A DNA stretch of 64,000 nt. It comes from Prado023 sp963700395. GTDB lineage: Bacteria; Actinomycetota; Actinomycetes; S36-B12; CAIYMF01. This document shows, in pieces, positions 26,318 to 37,399 of the stretch (within the stretch, counting starts at the first letter, position 1; the number at the start of each line of letters is the position of its first letter). The position numbers and the translations under genes were made by a program. The stretch covers positions 168,091 to 232,090 of the forward strand of contig CAVOXI010000005.1 of NCBI GenBank assembly GCA_963700395.1. The letters run 5' to 3'. The notes below the pieces were generated by a model. That model had not been told where the DNA came from, did no database searches, and saw only the letters and a list, made by a program, of their open reading frames with translations.

Positions 26318-28205
26318 TCATCGACCGGGGCTGAGCAGCCCCGGGAGTTCCCACATCTGGACCATCGGACCATCACCTGGCAATACTGCCAGCCCTGCAC
26401 GCGCACTGAGGGTTGACCCTCCGTACACGTTCCTTGCCGCCGAACCCTCCTCGAGGCCGAGCGTGGCTGCACTCAAGGTGATCGGATGGCCGGCTGCGCG
26501 AGCGAGCAGGACGAGGATCGACTCCTCGTCAGTCTCCCGCAGCCACGCAATCCGATCGGCATCGACGTAGGCCCAGCGCAAGCCTCCATGACGCAGGGCG
26601 GTGGAGTCGCGCCGAACGGCACATAGCCGCCTGAAAACGGACAGGAGGGCGCTGTTCCAGGTCCCGGGACGGTGCCACGGGAACGGCCAGCGTCCCTCCT
26701 CGCCGGTGGACCCCTGCAGTCCGATCTCATCGCCCGCCCAGATCATGGGAGTGCCCGGGTAGGTGAGCATCGCGGCGACCGCCACCTCGGTCAGCGCCGG
26801 GATCCCCGGTGATGGTGGCGATCCGCGGGGTGTCGTGGCTGGAGGCCATGGTCAGGCTGGCCTGCCGTGCCGACCATGGGATCGCACTGAACGCGCGCAT
26901 CGTGGACACCACCGACTGGCCGGGGAGGTGCGGCCATCCGGGGATCGGCGCGCCCATCCAGCCGTCGAAGACCGGATCCTGGCGGGCCAGCCAGGTCCAC
27001 ATCGGCCTGGCGAGACCCGAGTAGTTCATGATCCCGTGCCAGGTCGTGCCGTCGACGTCACCGAGGAAGTCGTGGAAGTGCTCCCCGACGAGGTATGCCT
27101 CGGGGGAGACCGCAGCCATCGTGGCCCGGACCTCCCGCGCGATCTCCCGCGTGAGGTCGGTCTCGCCGTACCGCCCGGTCATGTTGGCCACGTCGATGCG
27201 CCAGCCGTCGAGTCCGAACTGCAGCCAGCGGCCCACGACGCTCTCCGGGCCCGACGTCATGCGCAGCCGCAGCTCGGCACTGCGGTGGTCGAGCTTGGGC
27301 AACGTCCGGTGGCCGAACCAGCCGACGTAGTCGCGCTCGCCGCCCCCGGGGACCTGCGGCTCGAAGAGGTAGAAGTCCGACTCAGGAGCGCCCGTGTCGG
27401 CACGCCCGCGAAGGAACCAGTCGTGCGTGCTGCCCGTGTGGTTGGTGGTGAGGTCGCCGAGGATGCGCATCCCCCGCGCGTGGGCGGCGTCGATGAGCTC
27501 CCGGTAGGCGGCGTCCCCACCCAGGAGTGGGTCGACGTGCTCGAAGCTGGACGCGTTGTAGCGATGGCTCGAGGCAGCCGGGAACACGGGCGTGAGGTAC
27601 AGCGTGTCGGCCCCGAGCGCGTCGATGTGGTCCAGGTGCTCGGCGACGCCGTAGAGGTCCCCACCGAAGAGCTGACGCGCTGCCGCACGGCCCGCGCGCA
27701 GGGGGGCCTCGTCCCATCCGGCCGGGACGGCCCACTCCGGAAGCGGTGCCTCGACCCGACCGCTGCGCGCGAACCGGTCCGGGAGGATCTGGTAGACGAT
27801 CGCGTCGTCGAGCCAGGCCGGGGGCTCCGGGGCCACGGCGACCCGGAAGTCCCCACCGTCGGGGACGTCGGCCTCGATCAGCCCGGCGGCGCTGAGCCAG
27901 CGGTAGCCCGTCGCACCCCCGTCGAGCAGGAACCGGTAGTTCGAGACGGTGTTGTGCGCGGTGAGCTCCGCGCGCCACCAGGTGCCCGAGGCGTCCTGAC
28001 GGTCCACGCGGGCCTCCACGTGCCGCGGCTCACCGTCGTGGACCTGGCGGACCGCAACCCGCGTGACCGGATCATCGGCAGACGTGCGAAGGAGCACGGT
28101 GAACGGGTCACCGTGCTCCTTCGGCGGATCGGGGCAGTACGCCGGTGATCCGTCATGGTGCGCCGCCTCGAGCAGCGACCCCGGCGAGACCGGCTGGCGG
28201 GTCAT
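26318..28205 (-). CDS. GH13 neopullulanase/cyclomaltodextrinase-like enzyme, one frame break
   Basis: About 629 residues when joined. An N-terminal beta domain (residues ~1-120) is followed by the barrel, opening AIVYQILPDRFARSG. Region I is DLTTNHTGSTHDW, region II GWRIDVANM (nucleophile Asp), region III VGEHFHD (acid Glu) and region IV SSHDTPRI. The frame breaks near 26803, after ITGDP; removing one G continues ALTEVAVAAMLTYPGTPM. It lies inside the mal operon, and no signal peptide is seen, so it should cleave imported maltodextrins in the cytosol. The gene at 39206 is a close paralog. Confidence 0.82.
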
Positions 28206-28215
28206 CGAGGCTGCG

Positions 28216-29169
28216 TCAGCCCTTGACGGACCCGGCGGTGAGGCCGGTGACCAGCTGCTTCTGGGCGAACGCGAACACGATCAGCATGGGGACGGCCGCC
28301 ATGAGCGCGCCCGCAGCGAAGTAGCCCCACTCCTGCCTGAGCGGGTTGCTCACGTAGGTGTTCAGGCCGACCGCGAGGGTGGTGTCCTGCTGGTTCGACA
28401 CGATGACCGAGGCGATGGCCAGCTCGTTGAACATGCCGGTGAACGTGACGAAGAAGACGACGGTGAGGATCGGGGCAGCCAGGCGCAGGATCATCCCGAA
28501 GAAGATCCGGACGTGGCTGGCGCCGTCGATGCGCGCCGACTCGTCGATCTCCACCGGGATGGTGTCGAAGAAGCCCTTCATCAGGTAGGTGTTCACGCCG
28601 AGGGTCCCACCCAGGTACACCAGGATCAGGCCGTAGATCGAGTTCAGGCCGAGCAGGGGGAACACGTCGCGGATCTGGGTCAGCAGCAGGAAGATCGCGG
28701 TCAGCGCCAGGATGGCCGGGAACATCTGCACCAGGACCAGGCCGAGCAGGCCCGGACGACGGCCCTTGAAGCGCATGCGGCTGAAGGCGTAGGCAGCCGA
28801 GGCGCCCATGAAGACCGACACGAAGGACACCGTGGTCGCGATGATCATGGTGTTCTTGAACCAGACGGTGAAGGGCCGCTGCTCGTTCGCCAGCACCTCC
28901 GTGAAGTTCGTGGTGCTCCAGTCCCACGGCTGTGGGATGAGGCAGGAGAGCGCCTTGAGCCCCTGGTAGTCCAAGGGGCACGCGGAGGTCAGGGTGTTGC
29001 CGCCGGCGAAGGCGAGGTTGAGGATGTAGCCGATCGGGAAGAGCGCGAAGAGGACGGCGAACACGAGGATGCAAGTGCCGCCAGCCCACGGTCGTGATCC
29101 AGCGGCCGAACGACATCCTCTCCACCTTGACGGGGTGGGGGCGGGAGCGGTGGACGTTGCGGTGCTCAT
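28216..29169 (-). CDS. malG: MalG-type sugar ABC permease
   Basis: 317 residues with six membrane helices and the EAA loop EIDESARIDGASHVRIFFGMI, which contacts the ATPase. The ATG overlaps the malF stop (ATGA). Residues ~14-33 look foreign (SRWRGCRSAAGSRPWAGG); the neighbouring frame there reads VKVERMSFGRWITTVGWRHL, typical of MalG. This implies two compensating single-base indels near 29126 and 29070 with no effect downstream. Confidence 0.9.
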   Translation of the reverse strand: MSTATSTAPAPTPSRWRGCRSAAGSRPWAGGTCILVFAVLFALFPIGYILNLAFAGGNTLTSACPLDYQGLKALSCLIPQPWDWSTTNFTEVLANEQRPFTVWFKNTMIIATTVSFVSVFMGASAAYAFSRMRFKGRRPGLLGLVLVQMFPAILALTAIFLLLTQIRDVFPLLGLNSIYGLILVYLGGTLGVNTYLMKGFFDTIPVEIDESARIDGASHVRIFFGMILRLAAPILTVVFFVTFTGMFNELAIASVIVSNQQDTTLAVGLNTYVSNPLRQEWGYFAAGALMAAVPMLIVFAFAQKQLVTGLTAGSVKG

Positions 29170-30781
29170 GCGCCAATCTCCTCGAGCTTCTTGGTGGCAC
29201 GGAAGGAGATCGCCGAGATCGTCCCGACGACCAGGAAGATGACCAGGCTGATCGCCGCCGCCAGGCCCAACTGCTGGTTCGTGTCGTTGAAGGCCTTGCG
29301 GTACGTCCAGTTGATCAGCAGGTCAGTCGATCCGCCCTCGTTGATCTGGCCCGGGAAGGGCCCACCGCCGGTCAGGTACTCGATGAGGGCTGAAGTTGTT
29401 GAAGTTGAACGCGAACGAGGCGATGAGCAGCGGAGCCACCGAGATCATCAGCAGCGGGCAGGACCACGGTGCGGAAGGCGTGGAAGCCGCTGGCGCCGTC
29501 GACGAACGCCGCCTCCTTGAGGTCGCCGGGGATCGCGGTGAGCGCTCCGGTGCAGACCAGAAGGAAGTAGGGGTAGGCGATCCAGAGGTTCACCAGGAGC
29601 ACCGAGAAGCGCGCCAACGTCGCATCGCCCAGCCAGTTGATGTTGCCGGGAAGGATCTGGTTGATGATGCCGAAGTCGACGTTGAGCATGCCCTTCCACA
29701 GGATGGCTGTCAGGAAGATGGGCATCGCGTACGGCAGGATCAGCAGCACCCGGTAGTACTTCTGCCCCTTCATCCGGCGGTCGCTCATGATGATCGCCAG
29801 CAGCAGGCCGAGGGAGAACGTCGTGAACACGGTCAGGAACGCGAAGGCGAAGGTCCAGATCGTGATCGGCAGGAAGTTGTCACGGATCGTGGGATCGGTG
29901 AGCAGCGACGCGTAGTTGGCCAGGCCGACTCCGACGATCCAGCCGGGCTGGAGGACCTTGCCGTCAGGCGAGGCGAAGTTGCCGTTCTCGTTGGGGGAGT
30001 ACACGACGCCCGTGTTGGTGTCGGTCATCGTGTCGGTGTCCTCGTCGTACACGAATCCCGACTTGTACTCCTTGGCCTCGAAGATGCTGGAGGACTTCAG
30101 GAAGGTGCCCGTGTCCGCGTTCAGGGGGACGCGCAGCTCGCCCCATTGGGCGGTGAAGTCAGGGTTGTTCGACATGGTCCCGAGGTTCAACGACACGTAG
30201 CCGTCGACCCCCGTGACTTTGGTGCCGGTGGTCTGCAGCTGGTCCGGCGGCACGGGCTCGAGGCTCTCCGGGGTCCCGATGAACGTCTGGCCGGCCTGGG
30301 GTGTGCCCTCCGGGAAGGTGACCAGCATCGAGACCGTGCCGCCCTTCTCGATGGGCACGACCGGGTAGGCGGCTGAGTCGGCGACCGGCTGCTCCTCGCG
30401 GGCCAGGAGGGCGGAGATCGCCGACTCCTTGTCGCCGAGGTGGCCGGTGCCGTAGTTGGTGAACGAGGTGTACCCGGTCAGGATCATCGTGAACAGCTGG
30501 TAGACCAGCAGGAACATGAGTCCGGGGAGCAGGTACTTCATGGGCAGTCCCCTGGTGAAGTAGACCAGGTTCACTGCGATCAGGGCGAAGATGAAGAACC
30601 CGACCCCCCACGTCCAGCCATCGGACACGCACTGGATCAGCGCCCACACGAGCAGCGCGTCGATCAGTCCGACGAGGACCAGCTTCACGGCCAGCCCACT
30701 TGCTGTGGTGGTGCTGGACCTCTTGCGAACGACCTCGTCCGGTGCGGGTTTGGTGGCTGTGCTCATGGTCGGGTTCTTCAT
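29166..30781 (-). CDS. malF: MalF-type sugar ABC permease, two frame breaks near the 3' end
   Basis: About 538 residues when joined. N-terminal helices, then MKYLLPGLMFLLVYQLFTMI, a large outer loop (about residues 110-290) and the core permease helices ending at the EAA loop DLKEAAFVDGASGFHAFRTV. The frame slips by one base near 29459 (extra C) and again near 29393; corrected, it reads VVLPLLMISVAPLLIASF and runs to KKLEEIGA. MalF/MalG form the translocation pore for maltose or maltodextrin. ATG 30781 has AAGGG upstream. Confidence 0.85.
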
Positions 30782-30810
30782 CCCTTCGTGATCAGGTGGT
30801 GATCAGTCGA

Positions 30811-32069
30811 TCAGCCGTTGGCTGCGGCGATCGCCTTGTTGATGGAATCGCCTGCTGCCTCCATGGTCTTGGTCGGATCCTCACCCGACGCGACCTTGAA
30901 CTCGGCCAGGCCCAGGGACTCCCAGACCGAACCCATCTCGGGCACGGACGGCTGGGGGATGCCCTGCTTGCCGTAGTCGATGAAGCCCTTGACGATCGGG
31001 TCGGCTGAGACCTTGTCCGCGGACTCGGTCCACGCCGGCGGGCGCGGGTCGGCTGCGTACATGGCGTCCATGAACTGGTGTGGTCATCACGTAGTCGTTG
31101 AGGAACGTCTGCGCGATGAGGGCGTTCTTCGCCTTCGTCGGGATGAACATCGTCTGCACGCCGATGAACGCCGACGAGGTCTCCGGGCCGTTCGGCACGG
31201 GGCAGACCATCGGTGTCGGGAACGGCCTTGAGGGCATCCGGGACGTTCCACGGACCGGTGATGAACCAGGCCGAGTCGCCCTTCCCGTAGGACTCCTTGG
31301 CGATGTCGCCGGTGACTGAGGCCTTGATCAACTTCTTGTCGGCCATCTCCTGCAGGCTCTCGGCCGCTGTGATCGAGCCGGCCTGGCCCACGCCCATGTC
31401 CTCGACGTTGGTGGTGCCGTCGGCGTTCTCGCCGAAGATGTATCCACCGTTGGCGCTGTACAGCGGGTACCAGTGGTACGCGTCGCCCTTGTCGCCGATC
31501 TGCAGGGCGAGCGGCAACGACGCCTTCTTGTCCTTGAGCAGTGCCTCGCCCTGGGAGATCAGGTCATCCAGGGACGCCGGGCACTCGGGGGACAGCGCCG
31601 GGTTGGTCAGCAGGGCAACGTTCTCCACGGCGTAGGGGACGCCGTAGCTCTTGCCGTCGTAGGCCACGGCCTTGACCGCGACCTCGCTGAAGTCAGCCGA
31701 CTTGGCGCCCAGGTCGAACGGGGTGACGACGCCGTTGGTGACGAGCTCGCCGAGCCAGTCGTGGGCACCGACGAACAGGTCGGGGACGTCGCCGGTCTGG
31801 TTGCCCTGGACCACCTTGGCGCGGATGTCGCCGAAGTCGATCTGGACGACCTCACACGTGATGCCGTTCGCCTCGGCGAACTTGTCGCACTCGGCCTTGA
31901 GGGGGACGCTGCGTACCTCGTCGGCCCAGATGGTGAAGGTGCCCGAACCCGCAGCGGGCGCGGAGCTCGAGGGGGTATCGGTGGTAGCCGTGTCGTCCCC
32001 GCTGCTGCACGCGGCGAGCAGGAGGGCGAGGCTGGCGGCTGCAGCCCCGACTTTGGTTGTGCGGCGCAT
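30811..32069 (-). CDS. malE: Maltose/maltodextrin-binding lipoprotein (first copy), two frame breaks
   Basis: The lipobox LALLLAAC follows a short signal peptide from ATG 32069 (GGAG upstream). Ligand-domain landmarks are FTIWADEVRSVPLKAECDKF, PDLFVGAHDWLGELVTNGVV and GDAYHWYPLYSANGGYIFG, as in MalE. The frame slips at the C run 31199-31202 (one C too many before VPNGPETSSAFIG) and near 31078 (before QFMDAMYAADPRP). It ends QLAAANG-like (AIAAANG). It captures maltodextrins outside the membrane for MalFG. Confidence 0.82.
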
Positions 32070-32125
32070 GGATGCTCCGTTTCTGGTGAGTGGAACACGG
32101 GGGCCGTACGGGACCCCGCTGGGAC

Positions 32126-32136
32126 GCATCATGCCG
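32126..32136 (-). promoter_or_regulatory. Conserved element upstream of malE copy 1
   Basis: CGGCATGATGC on the minus strand, followed by GTC and preceded at a short distance by GGCCCAC. The same arrangement occurs upstream of the second malE at 33566-33576, 48-67 nt before each start. It contains the inverted GCAT-G-ATGC. Promoter or operator role is inferred. Confidence 0.4.
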
Positions 32137-32249
32137 TCTCGTGTGGGCCGTCGCGACGCGTGGGGCCTCGTGGTGCTTTCGTTACCGAATCGTTGTGAAC
32201 GCAGTCTCAACCTCGCACGGGCAGGACGCAACGCAGGGAGGGGTGCAGG

Positions 32250-33518
32250 TCACGCAGCGTCGATCGCGTCCTGGATCTCACGTGCTGCGGCCTTCATGGT
32301 GATCGCCGGGCTGTCGCCGGACATGATGTCGACCTGCGCCTGGCTCAGGGCCGGCCAGACGAGGTCCATCTCGGCCAGGTTGGGCATGGCCGCTGAGGCG
32401 TCCGCGTAGTCCCCGAAGCCCTTGATGACAGGGTCCGCGGCCGCGACGGCATACGAGTCGACCCATGCCGGGGCCAAGCCCCCGGCGGCGGCCAGCGACG
32501 TCATCACGCCGGTGGTCATCGCCGTCGTCGCCAGGTACTCCTGGGCGCCCGCTGCGTTGCGGGCGAACGCCGACTGCAGCAAGCCCTGCGAGGTGACCAT
32601 CGCCTGGCTGCGCGAGGCCAGCACCGAGTCGAAGCCCGGGATCGCCTCCACCGTGAACGGGACCCCGGACTGGCGCACCACCTCGACGCTCCACGGACCG
32701 GAGATCAGGTAGGGGGCTCGGCCGGAGGTGAAGGCCGTCACTGCGTCCTCGAGGGTCGTGTCCTTGTCGAGGGCGCCGTCCTGGGTCAGCGTGGCCAGGC
32801 GCTGGGCCGCCTCGATGCTCGCAGGCTTTCCGACCTCGAGCTCGTCGGCGGTGTACCCGCCCTGGGCGTCCAGGCCGAAGATCTTGCCCCCGCCAGCGCT
32901 GTAGAACGGGTACCAGTGGTAGGCGTCGCCCTGTGGCCCCACGGGCAGGGCGATCGGAAGGATGGTGTCGTCCTTGGCCGCCAGCTCGAGTCCGTCGCGT
33001 GCCATGACGTCGATCGACTCCGGCACCTCGGGGGCCAGGTCGGTGTTGCGGAACAGGGCGAGGTTCTCCGTGGCGAACGGCACGCCGTAGGTGCGCGCCT
33101 GGTAGGTGAAGCCGTCCACCGCCACGGGCCGGAAGGCGCTGGCGTTGGCCGAGAGGTCGACTGGCGCCAGGAGCCCGTAGTCGGCCAGCCGCCCGACCCA
33201 GTCGCTCTGCCCGACGAACAGGTCGGGTCCCCCGCCCTGTGGGGCCTTCTCGGTGATGTCGTCGCGGATCTTCGCGAGGTCGGTGCCGATCGTCTGGACC
33301 ACGACGTCGACACCGGTCGCCCTCTGGTGGGCCGAGGCACTGGCCTCAAGGGCGCCCGCGTGGGCCGGATCGGACCAGATGAGGATCGCCGGGGCGGCGC
33401 TGGGCCCGCCGCTGGCGATTGCGCTGGCCGAGGGGTCCGCGGAGTCTGCGCCGGATCCGCATGCGGCAAGTGCCAGCCCCGCAACCGCGATCGCGGCTGT
33501 CGTCCTCATCCTGCGCAT
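32250..33518 (-). CDS. malE: Maltose/maltodextrin-binding lipoprotein (second copy)
   Basis: 422 residues, intact. Signal peptide and lipobox LALAAC follow MRRMRTTAAIAVAG; start 33518 has GGAG. Blocks shared with the downstream copy are PDLFVGQSDWVGRLADYGLL, GVPFATENLALFRNTDLAPE and GDAYHWYPFYSAGGG. It lies upstream of malE1 with 180 nt between, in the same direction. Tandem paralogs suggest duplication and possibly different chain-length preference; the preference itself cannot be read. Confidence 0.88.
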   Translation of the reverse strand: MRRMRTTAAIAVAGLALAACGSGADSADPSASAIASGGPSAAPAILIWSDPAHAGALEASASAHQRATGVDVVVQTIGTDLAKIRDDITEKAPQGGGPDLFVGQSDWVGRLADYGLLAPVDLSANASAFRPVAVDGFTYQARTYGVPFATENLALFRNTDLAPEVPESIDVMARDGLELAAKDDTILPIALPVGPQGDAYHWYPFYSAGGGKIFGLDAQGGYTADELEVGKPASIEAAQRLATLTQDGALDKDTTLEDAVTAFTSGRAPYLISGPWSVEVVRQSGVPFTVEAIPGFDSVLASRSQAMVTSQGLLQSAFARNAAGAQEYLATTAMTTGVMTSLAAAGGLAPAWVDSYAVAAADPVIKGFGDYADASAAMPNLAEMDLVWPALSQAQVDIMSGDSPAITMKAAAREIQDAIDAA

Positions 33519-33565
33519 GAGCGCTCCCCACCCTCCGTGCCCCACCCGCTGGCTTCTCCTCTGAT

Positions 33566-33576
33566 GCATCATGCCG
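33566..33576 (-). promoter_or_regulatory. Conserved element upstream of malE copy 2
   Basis: Second copy of CGGCATGATGC, again with GGGCCCAC just upstream on the minus strand. See 32126-32136. Confidence 0.4.
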
Positions 33577-33597
33577 CGCCAGGTGGGCCCATGCCCG

Positions 33598-33762
33598 GTG
33601 CGGCCCCTATGGGGCGCAGAATGGCGTGCCGGGCAGGTGGGCGGGCCCGGAGGGCGCTGGTACAAGGGCGCCGCGGCGTTGAGGGGCGCCGCCGCCGGGA
33701 TCGCGGGCGTGGCGATCCTGGCCGCATTGGCGTCCCGCTCGGTGCGCGAGCAGCGCTCCTGA
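33598..33762 (+). CDS. Possible small single-helix membrane protein
   Basis: A 54-residue frame from GTG 33598 contains a hydrophobic stretch (AAAGIAGVAILAALAS) and a basic end (RSVREQRS). No ribosome site is seen and no family is recognised. It lies between malE2 and maltokinase. It may be spurious. Confidence 0.25.
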   Translation: MRPLWGAEWRAGQVGGPGGRWYKGAAALRGAAAGIAGVAILAALASRSVREQRS

Positions 33763-33808
33763 GCGTCCTGCGGTCCTTCCTCGCCGGCAACCGGCGAGCG
33801 CGATGGAA

Positions 33809-33814
33809 CAGAAT
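33809..33814 (+). promoter_or_regulatory. -10 element of leaderless maltokinase gene
   Basis: CAGAAT ends 6 nt before ATG 33821. The in-frame ATG at 33803 lies within this zone. Confidence 0.4.
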
Positions 33815-33820
33815 CGCCAC

Positions 33821-35218
33821 ATGACCAACCCCGGACGCGAGCTCAGCACCTCCCAGCAGAAGGACCTCGCACACATCCTGGCCGAGTGGCTGCCGTCGCA
33901 GCGCTGGTTCGCCGGGAAGGGGCACTCGCTGACACAGGTGCGCCTGAGCCAGGTGAGCACCCTGGCCGCGGAGGTGGCGGTCGCCCATCTGGTCGTGGGG
34001 GTCGAGCTCGACGGGGACCACTGGCAGACCTATCAGGTTCCGGTGTCGTTGCGGGCAGGGCCGCGGCCCGGGATGTCCTCGATCGGTCGGCTCTCGGCCG
34101 GCGACTGGATCTACGACGCCCTGACCGATCCCGACGCGATGACAGCACTGTTGGGCCGGGTCGCGGACTCGCCCGCCGTGGATCCCGCGCACACCCACGG
34201 GCTCGACCCGGCTCACGGGGAGCACGCGGTGCCCGAGCTGCAGGCCGTTGTCGACGCTGCCGGCTTGCGTGGTCAACCCGGGCGGCCGATGTCGGTGGAG
34301 CAGAGCAACTCCTCGATCATGCTCGGTGATCTGGCCTTGGTGAAGGTGTTCCGGCAGCTGACCCCGGGGATCAATCCCGACGTGGAGGTGCACGCGGCGC
34401 TCGGCTCGGTCGGGTGCACGCATGTGGGCCGATGCCTCGGCTGGGTCAACGGAGGCTGGCGTGAACCGGCCAGTGGCCAGTGGGTCACCGGCCACCTTGC
34501 GATGGTCCAGCAATTGCTCTCCCCGCCGGTCGACGGCTGGGATCTCGCCCGAGAACAGGTCGCGGCGGGAGCCTCGTTCGCAGAGGATGCCCACGCCCTC
34601 GGGGTCGCGACCGGCGCGGTCCACCTCGACCTGCGCCGCGCGCTGCCCACGCGGATGCTCGACGCTGCGGAGCTCAGCGAGCTGGCCGACCGGCTGCACT
34701 GGCGCCTGGACCAAGCCGAGTCCGTGGTGCCCGAGCTTGCGCACATGTCCGCCGCTCTTCACGAGCGCATCCGAACCCTGGGCCATCTGGGCCGGCCGAT
34801 CGCGGTCCAACGCGTCCATGGCGACTTCCACCTGGGCCAGGTGCTCAGGGCCGCCGACGGCTGGAAGCTGCTGGACTTCGAAGGCGAGCCGGGCGCCGCG
34901 ATGGAGGCCCGGGTGGTCCCCGACCACCCGTTGCGCGATGTCGCAGGGATGCTCAGGTCGTTCGCGTATGCCGCAGCGCAGGGGGGAGCCGGGATGGATC
35001 CGGCGACGGTGGCAGGGTGGCGGTCTGAGTGTGAGCGCGCCTTCCTCGCCGGCTACGCGGAGTCAGGTGCGGCCGATCCTGAGGCCGATGCGGACATCCT
35101 CGCCGCCTACCTCGTGGACAAGGCGGCCTACGAGGCGGCCTACGAGAAGCGCAACAGGCCCGACTGGCTGGGAATCCCGCTGGCGGCCCTGACGGACCTG
35201 GCTTCGCCTCACGGGTGA
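33821..35218 (+). CDS. mak: Maltokinase
   Basis: 465 residues. The N-terminal cap has WLPSQRWFAGKGHSL, typical of Mak/Pep2. The kinase core has SNSSIMLGDLALVKVFRQL (nucleotide Lys), VHGDFHLGQVLR (catalytic Asp loop) and LLDFEGEP (metal site). It phosphorylates maltose to maltose-1-phosphate, the GlgE pathway donor. treS and glgE are not in the window, so the partner genes must be elsewhere. Position beside the mal importer fits a maltose input. Confidence 0.93.
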   Translation: MTNPGRELSTSQQKDLAHILAEWLPSQRWFAGKGHSLTQVRLSQVSTLAAEVAVAHLVVGVELDGDHWQTYQVPVSLRAGPRPGMSSIGRLSAGDWIYDALTDPDAMTALLGRVADSPAVDPAHTHGLDPAHGEHAVPELQAVVDAAGLRGQPGRPMSVEQSNSSIMLGDLALVKVFRQLTPGINPDVEVHAALGSVGCTHVGRCLGWVNGGWREPASGQWVTGHLAMVQQLLSPPVDGWDLAREQVAAGASFAEDAHALGVATGAVHLDLRRALPTRMLDAAELSELADRLHWRLDQAESVVPELAHMSAALHERIRTLGHLGRPIAVQRVHGDFHLGQVLRAADGWKLLDFEGEPGAAMEARVVPDHPLRDVAGMLRSFAYAAAQGGAGMDPATVAGWRSECERAFLAGYAESGAADPEADADILAAYLVDKAAYEAAYEKRNRPDWLGIPLAALTDLASPHG

Positions 35219-35374
35219 CGAGGCGTCCCGGCGACTGGCAGGCTGCCGGTATTCTGGGTGCGCTGCTCGTGGGGACAGCCAGCACCATGCCCCCGGATCG
35301 ACCCACTTGCAGCAGCCCGAACAGACGACGTGCGACGGTGTCCCAGGGACTCCTGAACAGCGGGGAATCGGGTT

Positions 35375-35447
35375 GCCGGCGTGGCGCAATTGGCAGCGCA
35401 CCTGTCTTGTAAACAGGGGGTTCCCGGTTCGAGTCCGGGCGTCGGCT
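35375..35447 (+). tRNA. tRNA-Thr (anticodon UGU)
   Basis: A 73-nt cloverleaf: acceptor GCCGGCG paired with CGTCGGC (one G-U), anticodon arm CCTGT-CTTGTAA-ACAGG giving TGT, and T arm with GGTTCGAGTCC. No CCA is encoded. The next ~200 nt hold no gene I can support. Confidence 0.93.
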
Positions 35448-35653
35448 CTGTATCGTCGCAGGTCAGAGGGCGGTTGGGTTGATCTGACGGTACCCCTGCG
35501 GGCATGCCAGCAGGTAACTACGTTGTCACTACGTCGCCTCGTGTTGCGGAGTTGGGCGGAACGTGCATGGACGTGGTGGACGGGTTGGACGCCTCAATGA
35601 ACAGTTGGCTCCTGTTTGACGATCAGGTGCGACGCTCCCCAGTCGCGGGTGTC

Positions 35654-37331
35654 CTACGTCCCCGTCTCCGTGAGCCAGGCAGCTGCGTCACGGGGTAGTG
35701 CGTTGTCCTGCAAGGGGGTGCTCGACACGAGCACCTGCAACTCGCGGTCGAGACGCACCGGCTCAGTGGAGAGGTTCACGACACAGCGCACGCCTGATCC
35801 ACGGTCGAAGTCGAGTACCCCGTCGGGCGCGTCGCGCCACGTGAGGTGGCCCACGTGGAAGCCGGGAGTCTCCTTTCCGGATCCGCAGGGCGCTCTTGTA
35901 CAGCGACAGCATGGACTGCGGATCTCCGATCTCGGCCTCGACTGTCAGTGACGACCAATCCTCAGGTTGGGGCAGCCAAGGCTGTCCTCCGGCGTCCACT
36001 GAAGCCGTACGGGGGCTCGTTGCCGTTCCACGGGATCGGGGCTCGGCACCCGTCGCGTCCCCGGAGCGCACCTCCGGTTCGGAAGAAGACCGGATCCTGG
36101 ATGCGCTCGTCCGGGATGAACGCCTCGGGGAGGCCGAGTTCCTCGCCCTGGTAGAGGTAGGCGCCCCCGGGCAGGGCCAGCATCAGCAGGATCGCAGCGC
36201 GTGCTCGACGCGTCCCGACCTTGAGGTCGAACACTCGCGGAGGGTCGAGGAGATCAGGTCGGACCGCGGGCACCTCTGGGGAGAAGCGCGTCACGTGCCG
36301 GGTCTCGTCGTGGGTGGACAGCACCCATGTCGGCAGTGCTGAGACGGGAGGCCACGCTGACAGTGAGTTGTCGATGACCTGCCGCAGGGTTGTGGCCTCC
36401 CACGGCGCCTTGGTGAACTGGATGTTGAATGCCGTGTGCAGCTCGTCGGGTCTCAGGTAGGCGGCGAACCGATCTGGCCGGTTGGCGCCGACCTCACCGA
36501 CCAGCATCCGTGGCTCCGGGTAGCTGTCGGCGACCCGGCGAAACGACCGCAGGATGTCGTGGACGGCGTCCACGTCCCACATCGGTGCGTCGACCCACGC
36601 CGCCGCATCGAACCTGTCAGACGTGCGTCAGCCCGTAGTCCGGCAGCCCGGGCGCCTTGGCCAGGGCCGAGGCGGCGTCCAGCCGCATGCCATCGACCCC
36701 CATGTCGAACCAGTACCTCAGGATCGACTCGAACTCCTCGCGGACCTCGGGGTTGTCCCAGTTCAGGTCGGGCTGTTCGGGGGCGAACAGGTGGAGGTAC
36801 CACTGGCCGGGCGTTCCGTCCGGACGTGTGGTCCTGGTCCAGGCGATGCCCCCGAACGCGCTGATCCAGTCGTTCGGTGGGCGTCCCCGTTCGGCCCCTG
36901 ACCGTCACGGAAGTGGTAGCGGTCCCTGTCGAGGGATCCGTCGGGGGCGGCCAGGGCTGCCTGGAACCACGGGTGCTGGTCGGAGGTGTGATTCGCGACG
37001 AGGTCCAGGATCACGCGCATGCCGTGGTCGTGCACGGCGTCGATCAGTTCCTGCGCCTGGGTCAGGTTCCCGAACATCGGGTCGATGTCCCGGTAGTCGC
37101 TGACGTCGTAGCCGTTGTCGACCATCGGGGAGGGATACCAGGGGGTGAGCCAGATCGCGTCCACGCCGAGATCCCTGATGTAGGGCAAGCGATCCGTCAG
37201 CCCGGCGATGTCGCCGTTGCCGTCGCCGTCGGAGTCGGCGAAGCTGCGCAGGTACACCTGGTAGACCACGGCGGTCTTCCACCAGTCGGTGTGCACTTGG
37301 CTGGCCCGTCGGCAGTCGGCTGCGTGTTCAC
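35654..37331 (-). pseudogene. GH13 alpha-glucosidase, several frame breaks (copy 1)
   Basis: Joined segments give a full alpha-glucosidase: TDWWKTAVVYQVYLRSFADS, region I DLVANHTSDQHPW, region II GVDGMRLDAASALA, region III MLVGEVGANRP, region IV LSTHDETRHVTRF, and the C-terminal VRCVVNLSTEPVRL to TAG 35654. At least five single-base breaks separate them (near 37298, 36880, 36610, 36000 and 35860). GTG 37331 (VNTQPTADGPAK) is a likely start. It follows a paralog on the same strand. Either badly sequenced or truly inactive. Confidence 0.75.
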
Positions 37332-37399
37332 GGTGTGAGCATGTCCTGTTCCGTTGGGGTCGCCGTCCTGTGGGCGTCGGGGATCGGGGTCCTGAGTGA

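Noticed and set aside
35448..35653. Short frames after the tRNA-Thr, possible att site
   Set aside because: No duplicate of the tRNA 3' end was found in the window and no integrase lies next to it.
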